Shown here: one piece after another, positions 8,641-16,971 of the stretch
How the letters are laid out: each line of letters starts with the position of its first letter
Position numbering within the stretch: position 1 is the first letter of the stretch
Assembly: GCF_014203225.1 (NCBI RefSeq)
Contig: NZ_JACHIO010000021.1
Location: forward strand, 51,160-115,159
Origin: Granulicella mallensis
Lineage (GTDB): Bacteria > Acidobacteriota > Terriglobia > Terriglobales > Acidobacteriaceae
Reading direction: 5' to 3'
Length of the DNA: 64,000 nt
Translations under genes and position numbers: made by a program
The notes under the pieces: generated by a model
The model's database searches: none
Told to the model about the DNA's origin: nothing
Seen by the model: the letters and a program-made list of their open reading frames with translations, nothing else

Positions 8641-9999
8641 ATGGCAACGAATGCAATGAATCTAAGCCGTCGCAACATGTTGTTAGGAACCGGAGCAGCC
8701 GTTGCGGCGCTCGGAGTAAGCCCTCTCGCACTGGCACAGAAGACGAAGTCGATGAGCGAGCGCAATCCGGAGCCCGTCCCTCCCACGCCTGACCAGATTC
8801 GCCGCATGAAGTGGTGGCATGAGGCCAGGTTCGGTATGTTCATCCACTTCGGCCTGTACAGCCAGCACGCCCGCCACGAGTGGGCGATGGAAGAAGAAGC
8901 GATCCCCATCGGCGAGTACACGCCGCTCGCAAAGGTCTTCGATCCCGCGCCCGGCTCCGCGCGCGGCTGGGCCAAGCTCGCCAAGGCTGCCGGCATGAAG
9001 TACATGGTGCTGACCACCAAGCACCACGAAGGCTTTTGCAACTTCGACACCAAGCTCACCGACTACTGTGCGACGAAGCAGGGTCCGGGTCGAGATATCG
9101 TCCGCGAGTACGTCGACGCCGCCCGCGCCGAGGGGCTGCATGTCGGCTTCTACTACTCGCTGATGGACTGGCATCATCCCGACGGCGCCCGCTGTGCCAC
9201 CGACGAGGCCGCCCGCAAGCGCTTCGTCGAGTACACCCATGGCCTCATCCGTGAGCTGCTCACCAACTACGGCAAGATCGATATTCTCTGGTACGACGTC
9301 GCCTGGCCGCTCGACGCCGATGGCTGGGAGTCCGAACGCATGAACAAGATGGTCTTCGAGCTCCAGCCCGACATCATCGTGAACAATCGCAACCAGCTCC
9401 TCGGCGACTTCTCCACCCCCGAACAACACATTGCCGCCGAAAACAACGGCCGCGCCTGGGAGAGCTGCATGACGCTCAACGATAGCTGGGGCTTTCAGCG
9501 CGCGGACGATAACTGGAAGACCTCCAAGACCATCGTCCGCAACCTGATCACCTGCGCGCGCGACGGCGGCAACTACCTGCTCAACGTTGGGCCGCAACCC
9601 GATGGCGCCGTCCCCGAGGAGTCGGTCCGCGTCCTCACCGAAGTAGGGCAGTGGATGGCCGTCAACGGCGAGACGATCTACAAGTCCGATCCGTGCCAGC
9701 CGCGCCGCTCGGAGTATGCGAGCTTCACCCGCACCGGCAACACGCTCTACATGCACGTTCATTTTTGGCCCGGGGAGGACGTCGCGATCTCCGGCCTTAC
9801 GGTCAAGGTAAAGTCGGCGCGGCTGCTGAAGACCAACCAGGAGGTGAAGTTCTCGCAGGACCCCTACCGCGTGCATCTCACCGGCCTCCCCATGGACGCC
9901 CCCGATTCGCCGGTCACCACCATAGCGCTCGAATGCGAGGGAGAACCCAAGCAGGACACCGACTACGTCCGCAAGAACAAACCCCGCGGAGGCGTGTAG
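8641..9999 (+). CDS. Alpha-L-fucosidase, GH29, Tat-exported
   Basis: A GH29 retaining enzyme that removes terminal alpha-L-fucose. The start is ATG 8641, preceded by AGGAG at about 8629; a frame extending up to 8527 is not supported. The protein (452 residues) begins with a Tat-like signal (SRRNMLLGTGAAVAALG, 9-25). GH29 hallmarks follow: KWWHEARFGMFIHFGLYS (57-74), YMVLTTKHHEGFCNF (121-135), HVGFYYSLMDWHHP (167-180) and WYDVAWPLD, whose Asp219 is the likely nucleophile. DGGNYLLNVGPQPDG near residue 310 is another family signature. The enzyme should work outside the cytoplasm on plant or microbial fucosylated glycans. It is divergent from the IclR gene, a possible regulator. The C-terminal beta domain is short. 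Confidence 0.93.
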   Translation: MATNAMNLSRRNMLLGTGAAVAALGVSPLALAQKTKSMSERNPEPVPPTPDQIRRMKWWHEARFGMFIHFGLYSQHARHEWAMEEEAIPIGEYTPLAKVFDPAPGSARGWAKLAKAAGMKYMVLTTKHHEGFCNFDTKLTDYCATKQGPGRDIVREYVDAARAEGLHVGFYYSLMDWHHPDGARCATDEAARKRFVEYTHGLIRELLTNYGKIDILWYDVAWPLDADGWESERMNKMVFELQPDIIVNNRNQLLGDFSTPEQHIAAENNGRAWESCMTLNDSWGFQRADDNWKTSKTIVRNLITCARDGGNYLLNVGPQPDGAVPEESVRVLTEVGQWMAVNGETIYKSDPCQPRRSEYASFTRTGNTLYMHVHFWPGEDVAISGLTVKVKSARLLKTNQEVKFSQDPYRVHLTGLPMDAPDSPVTTIALECEGEPKQDTDYVRKNKPRGGV

Positions 10000-10033
10000 C
10001 ACTATTCGCTAAAGAATCACTGGCTTCACTCAC

Positions 10034-10193
10034 AGCGCGAAGCGCAAACCGTGACGCTTTAGCGTCACGGTACGGAGGGTAAGGGAGGCAATCGCCTTTA
10101 GGCTCCGGATCAAGGACAGGTGAGAATCGGGCTTTAGCCGCAGGCCTTTTGCTGATGCAGGTAAGAGACCCAAGGCTAAAGCCGACTCACTTT
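10034..10193. repeat. Multi-hairpin intergenic repeat, family A copy 2
   Basis: Starts AGCGCGAAGCGC. Hairpin 1 at 10048-10071 has arms ACCGTGACGC / GCGTCACGGT with a TTTA loop. The second hairpin (ATCGCC TTTA GGCTCC) is partly decayed. The third is GGGC TTTA GCCG, followed by CAGGCCTTTTGC and GGCTAAAGCC. It fills most of the gap after the fucosidase gene; the rest of 10194-10391 shows nothing recognisable. Confidence 0.75.
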
Positions 10194-10391
10194 TGTGCTG
10201 TGGAAAGAGTCCGGAAGCGTGCCTCACGCCGCAATGAAAGCCATCATTCTTCAACGAACGAAAGAACCAGGTCACTAGACATTTACCCCAACTGAAAAAC
10301 GCACAAAAGGCTGCTAATCTGAACCGAAAGATTCACACCTGTATCCGGGCCCTCAAGTAGTTTGGCAAGAATGATCCATGAGGAGATTTTG

Positions 10392-11297
10392 ATGAAGCCC
10401 CGTTCCATGGCACGACGGCTCGCTGTTTGCGCCACCTTATTCGCAGGCCTTGCACAGGCTGCGTCCGCGGCTGAGATTCTCATCGCCGACGCGAAGTCCC
10501 AGCCCGAGAGCCTGACCATCGCCCCCGGCGGGATACTGTTCGTCGGCAGCGCGAGCACACCGTTCGTCTACAAGGTGCGTCCCGGCTCCACCACGGCGGA
10601 GAAGTTCGTGGATGCCAGCGCAGAAGGTGCGGGCACCTTTTTCTTCGGCATGCTTGCCGATGCCGCCAACAACATGTTGTGGACATGCCAGCTAACCCCG
10701 GTGCCGGACACCAAGCCGGTGCAGCGCCATACCGCCCTGAGGGGCTTCGACCTCTCCAGCGGCGCGCCAAAGCTTCGTTGGAACCTGCCTGGGGACAACA
10801 GCACGTGCAACGATCTCTCGGTCGGACCGGACAAGGCGCTCTATCTAACGGACACCGCCAACGGCAAGATCTTCAAGCTGCCGGCCGGTGCCTCCGCCGC
10901 GGAGCTCTTCCTGGAGCATCGTGTGCTGATGGGCGTCGATGGCATCACCTTCCTGGACGGCACACTCTACGTGAACAACGTGGTCTTCAACAAGCTCTAC
11001 CGCATCCCGGTGGACGCCTCCGGCAAGCCGGGGCAACCGGTCGATATCTGGATGGACCAGCCCGTAAAAGGCCCGGATGGCATGCGCGCGGCCAATGGCA
11101 AGCTGTTTGTTGCCGAGAATGGCAGCGGCCAGATTGACGTACTTACTGTCAATGGCGACAAGGCCAGCGTCACGGTCCTCAAGGATGGACTCAAGACACC
11201 CACCGGAGTCGAACCCGTGGGGGATACCCTCTGGATCACCGAACGTGGCGCGGGCAAAGCCCTGTCGATTCCAATGCCGAAGAGTGCGTCCCGTTAA
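10392..11297 (+). CDS. Secreted beta-propeller protein, SMP-30/gluconolactonase-like
   Basis: The start is ATG 10392 with a GAGGAG Shine-Dalgarno at about 10379. A signal peptide (MKPRSMARRLAVCATLFAGL, cleavage near ASAAE) is followed by about 270 residues of short repeated segments such as PESLTIAPGGILFVGSA, CNDLSVGPDKALYLTDTANG, MGVDGITFLDGTLYVNNV and KGPDGMRAANGKLFVAENGS. These PDG(I/M)-with-beta-strand units are typical of six-bladed SMP-30/gluconolactonase or NHL-type propellers. The family includes lactonases that need a divalent metal, but I cannot locate a full metal site, so catalytic activity is uncertain. It is probably periplasmic. It follows the fucosidase at a distance of about 390 bp and need not be co-transcribed with it. 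Confidence 0.75.
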   Translation: MKPRSMARRLAVCATLFAGLAQAASAAEILIADAKSQPESLTIAPGGILFVGSASTPFVYKVRPGSTTAEKFVDASAEGAGTFFFGMLADAANNMLWTCQLTPVPDTKPVQRHTALRGFDLSSGAPKLRWNLPGDNSTCNDLSVGPDKALYLTDTANGKIFKLPAGASAAELFLEHRVLMGVDGITFLDGTLYVNNVVFNKLYRIPVDASGKPGQPVDIWMDQPVKGPDGMRAANGKLFVAENGSGQIDVLTVNGDKASVTVLKDGLKTPTGVEPVGDTLWITERGAGKALSIPMPKSASR

Positions 11298-11333
11298 GCG
11301 GGACGGCCTTTGGCTCGCTCACATTCCCACGGA

Positions 11334-11555
11334 ATCGTCATCCTGAGCGAAGCGTCCCGGCTTTTGGGGACGCGGAGTCGAAGGACCCCGAGGCCTCCAG
11401 TCTTGCCCATGCTCTTCGCACCTTTTCCACCTCAAGCGCTCGCTCCTGGGCCTTCGTGTTGGAGAAGATCTCGACAGCATGGGCGAGATCAAGTCCCTCG
11501 GGGTCCTTCGACTCCACACCTCGCAAAAACGCGAGGCGCTCCGCTCAGGATGACG
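11334..11555. repeat. 222-bp long inverted repeat, family C copy 2
   Basis: Near-identical at both ends to the element at 8152-8374, with the same ATCGTCATCCTGAGCG and CTCAGGATGACG ends and the same internal CTTGCCCA...CTCAAGCGCTCG stretch. The middle differs by substitutions on both arms that often keep pairing (for example AGCATGGGCGAGATC against CTTGCCCATGCT). It lies between convergent genes and could terminate both. Confidence 0.75.
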
Positions 11556-11667
11556 CCTCTGTGGTGGGGACTGAACAAGACATGCGGTTGAGTCGGTGTT
11601 CCAGATTCGTCAGATACCACCTAAACCCTGTCCTAAGCATCGTCGAATGAGCCAGAGCACTCTAAAG

Positions 11668-12063
11668 TCAAGGCCCAGCCCCGCCCGCCCGCTTCGCAGA
11701 CTTCTTCGCCGCCGACTTCTTCGCGCGGGCCTCGTCCTTCGACTGGATCCCATGCGCAACGAGAATCGCCCGTATCAATCCTGGGAAGCGCTCATCCACT
11801 TCTGTACATCGTGAGACATTCTGCATCTCCACGCCATGGCGCTCGCTGCGAATCAGCCCCGCCTCGCGCAGGATCTTGAAGTGCTGCGAGAGCGTGGACT
11901 TCGGAATCGCCCTATCGCTCACAACCAGAAAGTTAGAACAGTTCTGCGGACAGGCCTGCGCCACGATGTCGACGAACATCGACACCCGCACCGGGTCGGA
12001 CAAGGCATGCAGAAGCCCCTCTACCGTAATGTCCTCGATCGATGGATGGAGCAGGGGCCGCAT
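11668..12063 (-). CDS. ArsR/SmtB-family winged-helix regulator with basic tail
   Basis: A 131-residue regulator. The winged helix spans about residues 12-100: LHALSDPVRVSMFVDIV (18-34) is the classic ArsR helix 1-2 motif, and STLSQHFKILREAGLI (57-72) is the recognition helix region. Three Cys (38, 42, 86) are present, but not in the ELCVCDL arrangement of the arsenic sensors. The last 25 residues are Lys/Ala-rich (KKSAAKKSAKRAGG), resembling histone H1-like tails and likely to add non-specific DNA affinity. It is divergent from two SDR genes (12240 and 13077), which it probably regulates. The ligand is unknown. The downstream gap to 11555 is short and empty. Confidence 0.85.
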   Translation of the reverse strand: MRPLLHPSIEDITVEGLLHALSDPVRVSMFVDIVAQACPQNCSNFLVVSDRAIPKSTLSQHFKILREAGLIRSERHGVEMQNVSRCTEVDERFPGLIRAILVAHGIQSKDEARAKKSAAKKSAKRAGGAGP

Positions 12064-12239
12064 ATCACTATAGAGTATCCGTCCCCCTCAAACGGTTCAA
12101 TAGTTCATGAATCCGGAACTAATGAATCTTTCCCGAATCTGCCCCCATCTACTCACCAGAACCAGGTGAGGGGCAGGCCTGCAAAGGCAGCTCCGAAGAG
12201 ATCTGAAATTCAACGCAGTACCGGAAAAAGGATAAAGAT

Positions 12240-12986
12240 ATGAGCAAGCTCACAGGCAAAGTAGCAGTCGTCACCGGCGCATCCAAGGGTATCGGAGCCG
12301 CCATCGCCAAATCGCTCGCCGCCGAAGGCGCTTCCGTCGTCGTGAACTACGCCTCGAGCAAGGCCGGTGCAGACACCGTCGTCGCCGCGATCACCAAGGC
12401 GGGCGGCAAGGCTGTAGCGGTTGGCGGAGACGTCTCCAAGGCCGCCGAAGCCCAGGGGATCATCGACGCCGCCATCAAGAACTTCGGCCGCCTCGACATC
12501 CTCGTCAACAACTCCGGTGTGTATGAGTTCTCGCCCATCGAAGCCATCACCGAAGAGCACTATCACAAGATCTTCAACGTCAACGTACTCGGCCTCCTGC
12601 TCGTCACGCGTGCCGCTGTCGCTCATCTCGGTGAGGGCTCCAGCATCATCAACATCGGCTCGGTCGTCAGCAGCCTGACACCTCCGGCCAGCGCGGTCTA
12701 CACTGGCACCAAGGGCGCGGTCGACGCCATCACCGGCGTGCTCGCCAAGGAGCTTGGCCCGAAGAAGATCCGTGTTAATGCCCTCAACCCCGGCATGGTC
12801 GACACCGAAGGCGTACAGACCGCGGGCTTCCTCGGCTCGGACATGGAGAAGAACATCGTCGCGCAGACCCCGCTTGGCCGCGTCGGCCAGGTCGATGACA
12901 TCGCCTCCGTCGCTACCTTCCTCGCCTCTGACGACGCGAAGTGGGTCACCGGCGAACTCCTCCGCGTCGGCGGCGGTATCCACTAA
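12240..12986 (+). CDS. Short-chain dehydrogenase/reductase (classical SDR)
   Basis: A 248-residue cytoplasmic NAD(P)-dependent oxidoreductase. TGASKGIG (12-19) is the dinucleotide loop, NNSG (90-93) the structural motif, Asn114 is in the expected position, and the catalytic set is Ser141 with YTGTK (Tyr154, Lys158). NPGMVDTEG (about 178-186) follows as usual, and the C-terminal VGGGIH end is typical of 3-oxoacyl-ACP reductase-like and glucose-dehydrogenase-like SDRs. An AAGGAT ribosome site precedes ATG 12240. It is divergent from the ArsR gene and followed after 90 bp by a second SDR. The substrate cannot be read from sequence. Confidence 0.9.
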   Translation: MSKLTGKVAVVTGASKGIGAAIAKSLAAEGASVVVNYASSKAGADTVVAAITKAGGKAVAVGGDVSKAAEAQGIIDAAIKNFGRLDILVNNSGVYEFSPIEAITEEHYHKIFNVNVLGLLLVTRAAVAHLGEGSSIINIGSVVSSLTPPASAVYTGTKGAVDAITGVLAKELGPKKIRVNALNPGMVDTEGVQTAGFLGSDMEKNIVAQTPLGRVGQVDDIASVATFLASDDAKWVTGELLRVGGGIH

Positions 12987-13010
12987 TCGCTAATCCTCGC
13001 ACGCCAACAG

Positions 13011-13040
13011 GCCCGCTGCCGCAGCAAGACGGTAGCGGGC
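13011..13040 (+). terminator. Hairpin between the two SDR genes
   Basis: GCCCGCTGCC at 13011-13020 pairs with GGTAGCGGGC at 13031-13040 with one G-T pair. There is no T-run after it, so it is more likely an mRNA-stabilising or attenuating hairpin within the operon than a strong terminator. Confidence 0.4.
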
Positions 13041-13076
13041 TCCGCATCAACCGTCACACCTGAAAAGGGGAATGTT

Positions 13077-13808
13077 ATGGGTAAGCTCACAGGAAAAGTA
13101 GCAGTCATCACCGCAGCCACTTCCGGCATGGCACTCGCGACAGCGAAGCTCTTCGTCGAAGAGGGCGCCTACGTCTTCATCACGGGCCGCCGTCAGGACA
13201 AGCTCGATGAAGCCGTCAAGGCCATCGGCAAGAACGTCACCGGCGTCCAGGGCGACGCCTCCAACCTCGCCGACCTCGACCGTCTCTACGAGACCGTCAA
13301 GCGCGAGAAGGGCAAGATCGACGTCCTCTTCGCCAGCGCCGGCCAGGGCGAGTTCGCCACGCTCGAACAGGTCACCGAAGAGCACTTCGACAAGACCTTC
13401 GACCTCAACGTGCGTGGAACACTGTTCACGGTACAGAAGGCCTTGCCGCTCTTCAACGACAACGGTTCCATCTTCCTCAACGGCTCGATCGCCAGCATCA
13501 AGGGCATCCCGTCCTTCGGCGTCTACAGCGCCAGCAAGGCCGCGGTTCGCTCTTTCGCGCGCACTTGGCTGCTGGAGTTGAAGGAGCGCCGCATCCGCGT
13601 CAACATCCTGAGCCCTGGCACCATCGATACCCCCATCCTTGACCCGCTTGGCGATGAGGCGAAGGAAGGCTTCAAGAAGATGATCCCGCGCGGCGAGATG
13701 GGCCGTCCGGAAGAGATCGCCACGGTAGCTCTCTTCCTGGCCTCCAGCGACTCCAGCTTCGTCAACGGCATCGAGCTCTTCGTCGACGGCGGCACCGCCC
13801 AGATCTAA
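13077..13808 (+). CDS. SDR-family oxidoreductase with altered cofactor loop
   Basis: A 243-residue SDR paralogous to its upstream neighbour: the N-terminal GKLTGKVAV segment is shared. The catalytic residues are intact: Ser137, Tyr150 and Lys154 in YSASK. However, the glycine-rich loop reads TAATSGMA (12-19), where TGxxxGxG is expected, so two of the three conserved Gly are Ala. The usual NNAG reads ASAG (86-89). Lys/Arg residues in ITGRRQ (35-40) suggest NADP preference. GRPEEIATVALFLAS and a DGG end complete the classical SDR pattern. It is probably co-transcribed with the gene at 12240 and ends in a strong hairpin at 13841. Ribosome site AAAGGGG precedes the start. Confidence 0.88.
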   Translation: MGKLTGKVAVITAATSGMALATAKLFVEEGAYVFITGRRQDKLDEAVKAIGKNVTGVQGDASNLADLDRLYETVKREKGKIDVLFASAGQGEFATLEQVTEEHFDKTFDLNVRGTLFTVQKALPLFNDNGSIFLNGSIASIKGIPSFGVYSASKAAVRSFARTWLLELKERRIRVNILSPGTIDTPILDPLGDEAKEGFKKMIPRGEMGRPEEIATVALFLASSDSSFVNGIELFVDGGTAQI

Positions 13809-13840
13809 CGACCGGCCTCCACACTTCCGGAGCCCAACCC

Positions 13841-13896
13841 AACGGGACTCGCCCGGCAGCTACTCCACTAGCTGCCAGACGAGTCCCGTTCTCTTT
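13841..13896 (+). terminator. Rho-independent-type terminator after the SDR pair
   Basis: AACGGGACTCG (13841-13851) pairs perfectly with CGAGTCCCGTT (13880-13890). An inner stem GGCAGCT / AGCTGCC extends the hairpin, and CTCTTTGTGTTTG follows. It is the strongest terminator-like structure in this part of the window. Confidence 0.7.
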
Positions 13897-14023
13897 GTGT
13901 TTGCGATTTTGTTCGCCAAAAGCGCCAGCTGCATCGATATCGAATTCGAGGCGCAGCCTGATCGTTCGAAGTGCAAGTCTTCGAAGTGCAAATCTAGGAT
14001 CTGCTATCAATTACACCCCACAC

Positions 14024-14158
14024 ATGGCGCGAAGCGCATTCCGTGACGCTTCAGCGTCACGGAGACGGAGGGAGCCGTAGCCTTTAGGCTACGGAATAAA
14101 GGTCAAGCAAGAATTGGGCTTTAGCCCCGGGCCTTTTGCCAATGCAGGCAAGCATCCC
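14024..14158. repeat. Multi-hairpin intergenic repeat, family A copy 3
   Basis: Starts ATGGCGCGAAGCGC. Hairpin 1 at 14041-14062 has arms CCGTGACGC / GCGTCACGG with a TTCA loop. Hairpin 2 at 14075-14094 is identical to that of copy 1 (CCGTAGCC TTTA GGCTACGG). A third hairpin GGGC TTTA GCCC follows. The gap 13897-14023 shows nothing else. Confidence 0.75.
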
Positions 14159-14233
14159 AGGACCAACGAGATTGCTGACAATTAAGGACATGGGCTTCAG
14201 CCGTGCACTGAGGGCTCGCATAAAATCAAACAC

Positions 14234-14800
14234 GTGAAGCAGAATTTGAAGCTACTGGTATCAGGAGTGTTCTTCGGGATCGCTACGACGCTCAGCGCGC
14301 AACAGTCACCGAACGTCTTTCAGAACCTGATCGCGGACTCGGCTCACCGGATCGCCATCGCCCATCAGGTAGCACTGTCCAAATGGGACAGTAACGGCGT
14401 CGTCGAAGACTCGGCCCGCGAGACCCAGGTGCTTCAGAATGCGGTCGCAGCAGGACAGTCCAAGGGTCTTAGCGAAGCCTCTCTCACTTCGTTCTTTCGA
14501 TCCCAGATTGAGGCCAACAAGCTTGTGCAGTACTCGCTCCTCGCGGATTGGCAGGTAGCCGGAAAGGCTCCGGAACACCAGAAGGTAAATCTCTCCACTG
14601 AGATCCGTCCGGAACTCGACCACCTTCAGTCTGCTTTGATCTCGGACCTTGTCCAAAGCGCCGAGGCCCGCTCTCGGCCCGACTGCTCGACTGCGCTGGC
14701 CGTCGCGATTCACAAGTATCTCGCCACGCAAAGTACCGCCGAGTCGACGCTGGATGCACTGGCCCTTAACCGTTCCCTGGCCACAGCCTGCGTTCGCTAA
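14234..14800 (+). CDS. Secreted chorismate mutase, AroQ gamma class
   Basis: The gene starts at GTG 14234 and encodes 188 residues with a signal peptide ending near LSAQ (22-23). It should convert chorismate to prephenate outside the cytoplasm. Residues matching the gamma-class site seen in the Mycobacterium tuberculosis secreted enzyme are present: Arg39 (AHRIAIA), Lys50 (ALSKWDS), Arg62 (SARETQVL), and Gln91/Glu93 in FFRSQIEANKLVQYSLLADW. Two Cys, 151 and 186, are placed to form the disulfide that links the last helices in that family. The length fits a full two-lobed protein. No other exported aromatic enzyme is adjacent, but a DAHP synthase gene is 3 kb downstream. Identification rests on motif pattern only. 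Confidence 0.85.
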   Translation: MKQNLKLLVSGVFFGIATTLSAQQSPNVFQNLIADSAHRIAIAHQVALSKWDSNGVVEDSARETQVLQNAVAAGQSKGLSEASLTSFFRSQIEANKLVQYSLLADWQVAGKAPEHQKVNLSTEIRPELDHLQSALISDLVQSAEARSRPDCSTALAVAIHKYLATQSTAESTLDALALNRSLATACVR

Positions 14801-14801
14801 A

Positions 14802-14850
14802 GTAAATCTCCTGTAGGTGTATAGCGAAGCTACGACACTTATGGATGTCA
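14802..14850. repeat. Short repeat shared with 28607-28651
   Basis: TAAATCTCCTGTAGGTGTAT followed by AGCGAAGC, then ACACTTATGGATGTCACGG, recurs in slightly changed form near 28607 (AAATTTCCTGTAGGTGTATA with GTGACATCTATGGCTG). It occupies the gap between two converging genes and runs to the 3' end of the glycosyltransferase gene. Confidence 0.55.
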
Positions 14851-16830
14851 CGGATGCAGCTTCTGCTCCAGATCCGGCACAAACAGCGGCTGGGCGTCGG
14901 CTTCCAATCGATGCGCCGCCGCCAGTGCCAGGGCATAGGCGGCTTGTGCACTGTTTTTGTCGCCTAATGCCGTCTGGGCGTCTCCCAGGGCTGTCTGCGT
15001 CAGGACATTCTGCGGCTGCAAAGCGACAGCCTTCTCTGCCGCAACCAAAGCCTCTGCGGGCCTTTTCTTCCTCAGCAGGATTTGCGATTTTTGGACTGCT
15101 CCCAACGCCGCCGCTTCATGCACATCGAAATCGCCATGGTATACAAACACGCTGTGATCGATCTGCTCCGCCATCGGCATCCGCCGAAATCGCTCGAAGA
15201 TATTCAACTGGTCGCTGGGCCAGTCACAGGCTTCCAGATCGTCTGCGCTTAACAGGAGGTTGCCATGGATGGTTTCTGGCACGTCGACCGGCAGGATCTC
15301 TCCTCCGGTATGGGCCGTGGGCAGCGGGTGGCAGGGAATGCCGTAGGCTTGCGGACGAAGATCCGGATAAGCGGAATAGGCGAACCAGCACTCCTCGCCA
15401 GGATGAGCGTCAACCCATTGCTTGACGTGTGGCAGTTGCTGCGCCCAATCCACACTGGAGTCGCTCAGGTATTTGTGCGTATTCGCCGTGCCGCCCCAGG
15501 CTTCGTTGGCGTACGCCATCTCTGCCGGAAACACAGCCAGGGCAGAAACGACATGACACGCCACCAATCCTCCACCGATCCAAATCCAGCGCCGGTTCTG
15601 CCGCGCGAGCGCTGTCAGACCCGCTGCTGCCAGCAACGCGGCCAGTGGATATAAGAACAGAACATGACGCGTGCCGATGTTCATACCGCTCAGGATCGCC
15701 ACACCCAGATAGATAGCTCCCGGCACCACAAGATACGCCAATTCTCTTCCTTGACTGAGCCGTCTGCTGATCAGCGCAATCCCTGCCAGCACTACCAGGC
15801 CGATCAAGCCCAGAGTGGTCTTGATGGACAGCGCGACTGGAAAGTACCACCAGACGCCGTGAGGATAATCGTGCCCTAGCAGGAAGATGGGATACTGCTG
15901 CGCTGCGTAGTGGATGTCAGTCATCCCCAGCAGGTAGGATTCTGGCAGCAACCGCCAGTGGGCGAGATGTCCTATCATCCAACTGTTCATCCCCTTGAGG
16001 GGTGCAGCGTATTCGCTCAGCGTCGGGTTCATCGCCAGCCCTGCCGGTCTGGCCGCATAGCGAAAACCATAGAAAGCCCAGAGCACCACAACCGCCAGGA
16101 CAACGATGGCTGCAAATCCGCCAAGCAGTGTCCCAGCCGTCCGCTTGCGCCGTCCCGGCTCGGCACAGGCGACCTCTACCAGCATCAATCCCAGCAGCAT
16201 TGGAGCCAGCAAAATCCCGCTGTGCTTGGCCGACAGCGTGAGTCCAGCGGCCAGGCCGGTCAGCAGCAGACGAATCACAGAGGGCTGCCTTGCGTAACGG
16301 TAGAAGCAATAGATGGTGGCCAGAAAGAAACAAGCGACGCCCATATCGGTCGTGACCAGATCGCTGTTGGCCAACACGTTGGGCTCGAAGACCACCAATA
16401 GCAAAGCCAGCAAACCAGCGGACTCGCCAAAGAACGTGCTCCCCATCAGAAACACCATCACGGAGAGGCCCACGGCAAAGACACCTGCTGCCCGGCGCAT
16501 GCGGAAGAGCAGGCGATGCTTTGGGCCATCATTACGTTCCAGAAAATCACGGCCATCCCGGTACGCCTCTGTCTTGAACATTCGCTGTTGCAGCGGAGGC
16601 ACCCAAAGCTTCTCCTGCAGCAGAGGCAGTGTCGCTACCAGCTTCACCAGCGGCGGATGCTCGGGATTCAGACCGTAGTCGCCGCTATGCCACATCATGT
16701 AGCCGGCGAAGATATGGTCGCCCTCATCGAAGGTGAGCGACTCACCATGAACGATGATCGCAACCAGGATCATCTGCAAGAGGATCAATCCGCCTGCTAA
16801 GGACCAGACGGGCATCTTCAATCTATTCAT
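14848..16830 (-). CDS. GT39/ArnT-like membrane glycosyltransferase with C-terminal TPR-like region
   Basis: I start it at ATG 16828-16830, behind a good GGAAGG site; longer frames reach 16983 but collide with the divergent MBL gene. The 660-residue protein has about eleven hydrophobic helices. An Asp-Glu pair in the first outer loop (SLTFDEGDH) and EHPPLVKL fit the polyprenyl-phosphate-sugar-dependent GT-C fold of protein mannosyltransferase and ArnT relatives. WAQQLPHVKQW and a soluble tail follow. The last 90 residues (SQILLRKKRPAEALVAAEKA and QTALGDAQTALGD) look like two tetratricopeptide-like repeats, an uncommon addition. It probably transfers a sugar onto a protein or lipid at the periplasmic face. 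Donor and acceptor are unknown. Confidence 0.8.
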   Translation of the reverse strand: MNRLKMPVWSLAGGLILLQMILVAIIVHGESLTFDEGDHIFAGYMMWHSGDYGLNPEHPPLVKLVATLPLLQEKLWVPPLQQRMFKTEAYRDGRDFLERNDGPKHRLLFRMRRAAGVFAVGLSVMVFLMGSTFFGESAGLLALLLVVFEPNVLANSDLVTTDMGVACFFLATIYCFYRYARQPSVIRLLLTGLAAGLTLSAKHSGILLAPMLLGLMLVEVACAEPGRRKRTAGTLLGGFAAIVVLAVVVLWAFYGFRYAARPAGLAMNPTLSEYAAPLKGMNSWMIGHLAHWRLLPESYLLGMTDIHYAAQQYPIFLLGHDYPHGVWWYFPVALSIKTTLGLIGLVVLAGIALISRRLSQGRELAYLVVPGAIYLGVAILSGMNIGTRHVLFLYPLAALLAAAGLTALARQNRRWIWIGGGLVACHVVSALAVFPAEMAYANEAWGGTANTHKYLSDSSVDWAQQLPHVKQWVDAHPGEECWFAYSAYPDLRPQAYGIPCHPLPTAHTGGEILPVDVPETIHGNLLLSADDLEACDWPSDQLNIFERFRRMPMAEQIDHSVFVYHGDFDVHEAAALGAVQKSQILLRKKRPAEALVAAEKAVALQPQNVLTQTALGDAQTALGDKNSAQAAYALALAAAHRLEADAQPLFVPDLEQKLHP

Positions 16831-16971
16831 TAACCTTCCGCCCCAACTGCTATACCCAATGATTCGCGCCCCCATTTTATAGGGATTTTCACGAAGGACC
16901 TTTTCGGTGGAAGATGCATCAAAACCAGGCGTGGTGGGTCTAACGAGACAGAAAAAAATCAGGGGGAAATC

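Noticed and set aside
8683..10002. 439-codon minus-strand frame over the fucosidase
   Set aside because: Shadow of the GH29 gene; no start signal.
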